A DNA stretch of 64,000 nucleotides from Ferrimicrobium sp. (GTDB taxonomy: Bacteria > Actinomycetota > Acidimicrobiia > Acidimicrobiales > Acidimicrobiaceae): assembly GCF_027364955.1 (NCBI RefSeq), contig NZ_DAHXOI010000003.1, positions 62,001-126,000 of the forward strand, given 5' to 3'. The notes below the pieces were generated by a model, which was given only the letters and a program-made list of their open reading frames with translations, was not told the origin of the DNA and searched no databases. The position numbers and the translations under genes are program-made. This document shows, in pieces, positions 63,744 through 64,000 of this stretch. Within the stretch, counting starts at the first letter, position 1. The number at the start of each line of letters is the position of its first letter.

Positions 63744-64000
63744 CAGGCCACCTCGATGCCGGTGAGTTCGCGGAGTGCCGCCGTCATCCGGCCCCAGACA
63801 GCGTCGTTGTCGAAGCGTTTGACTCGCCGAGCGCCACGATCGAGAAGCTCACGACGCAAGGGTTCCTCGCCAGCGAGTTTGGCAGCTGTCGCCGTTGCGA
63901 GCGGATCATGGGGAGGCACGATGAAACCGGCATCGCCAACGGTCTCTGGAACGGCTGATGAGTCGACGGCGACCACGGGCAGGCCGAGTGACATCGCCTC
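63743..64000 (-). CDS. Glycosyltransferase, C-terminal fragment (continues past the window)
   Basis: The visible 85 residues are the end of a GT-B enzyme: EAMSLGLPVVAVDSSAVPE is the nucleotide-sugar binding loop after the E-x7-E motif, followed by TVGDAGFIVPPHDP and terminal helices ending at TGIEVA. The start lies beyond base 64000. It is co-transcribed with the next glycosyltransferase. Confidence 0.8.
   Translation of the reverse strand, partial: EAMSLGLPVVAVDSSAVPETVGDAGFIVPPHDPLATATAAKLAGEEPLRRELLDRGARRVKRFDNDAVWGRMTAALRELTGIEVA

Overview
The window is chromosomal DNA of an actinobacterium, most probably an acidophilic member of the class Acidimicrobiia. That placement is inference from gene content and from a base composition that looks to be in the mid-to-upper 50s % GC by eye; Ferrimicrobium-like organisms would fit. 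The actinobacterial assignment is firm. The window encodes a complete Pup-proteasome set (ARC/Mpa, Dop, Pup, PrcB, PrcA, PafA), mycothiol ligase MshC, F420 genes (FbiC and an F420H2:NADP oxidoreductase), the phosphatidylinositol-mannoside genes (PgsA, PatA, PimA and a PimB'-like enzyme), HelY and DUF4193. No rRNA, tRNA or CRISPR array was found.

Bases 1-7875 form a phosphonate (2-aminoethylphosphonate-type) uptake and breakdown cassette. On the minus strand lie a lipoprotein binding protein, two permeases, an ATPase and a PhnZ-like HD di-iron oxygenase cut by the window edge. On the plus strand lie a DAO-family flavin oxidoreductase and a PhnX-like HAD hydrolase. The binding-protein gene occurs twice, inside two 1,249-bp direct repeats that look identical, with a truncated permease start behind the second copy. 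Bases 8261-12534 hold a class III aminotransferase and a methylmalonate/malonate-semialdehyde dehydrogenase, divergent from a MocR-type regulator.

Bases 12773-32174 are mostly minus-strand core genes: PimB'-like glycosyltransferase, QueG, DUF4031, a flavin reductase with a small zinc-ribbon partner, ruvCAB, a one-cysteine peroxiredoxin, yebC, pdxST, an M48-like protein whose HExxH motif is lost, pimA-patA-pgsA, a plus-strand EF-G paralogue, then HIT, thrS, mshC and fno. From thrS to ruvB the order matches the Mycobacterium tuberculosis thrS-HIT-pgsA-patA-pimA-pdxS-pdxT-yebC-ruvCAB region, with local insertions. Bases 32267-41132 carry inhA, a secreted protein, a HAD hydrolase, endonuclease IV, an unknown protein with a basic linker, GNAT and Nudix proteins, an unknown membrane-surface type protein, DUF4193 with a very acidic extension, and a double-length ThyX-like protein.

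Bases 41206-56593 combine helY, tatC, tatA, trpS, a zinc-ribbon protein, lepB and the proteasome operon, then a divergent ferredoxin, trmI and three small membrane proteins. The usual pafB and pafC genes are not between pafA and tatA. Bases 56769-60969 hold 6-phosphogluconolactonase, FbiC and a LOG-family protein. An IS4-family element with 18-bp inverted repeats and a frameshifted transposase (about 61096-62563) separates this core from two glycosyltransferase genes at the right edge, which look richer in GC.

Many genes overlap by 4 bases at ATGA, GTGA or TTGA junctions, with frequent GTG and TTG starts. Translational coupling is therefore widespread, and start sites below were chosen with that and with Shine-Dalgarno spacing in mind.
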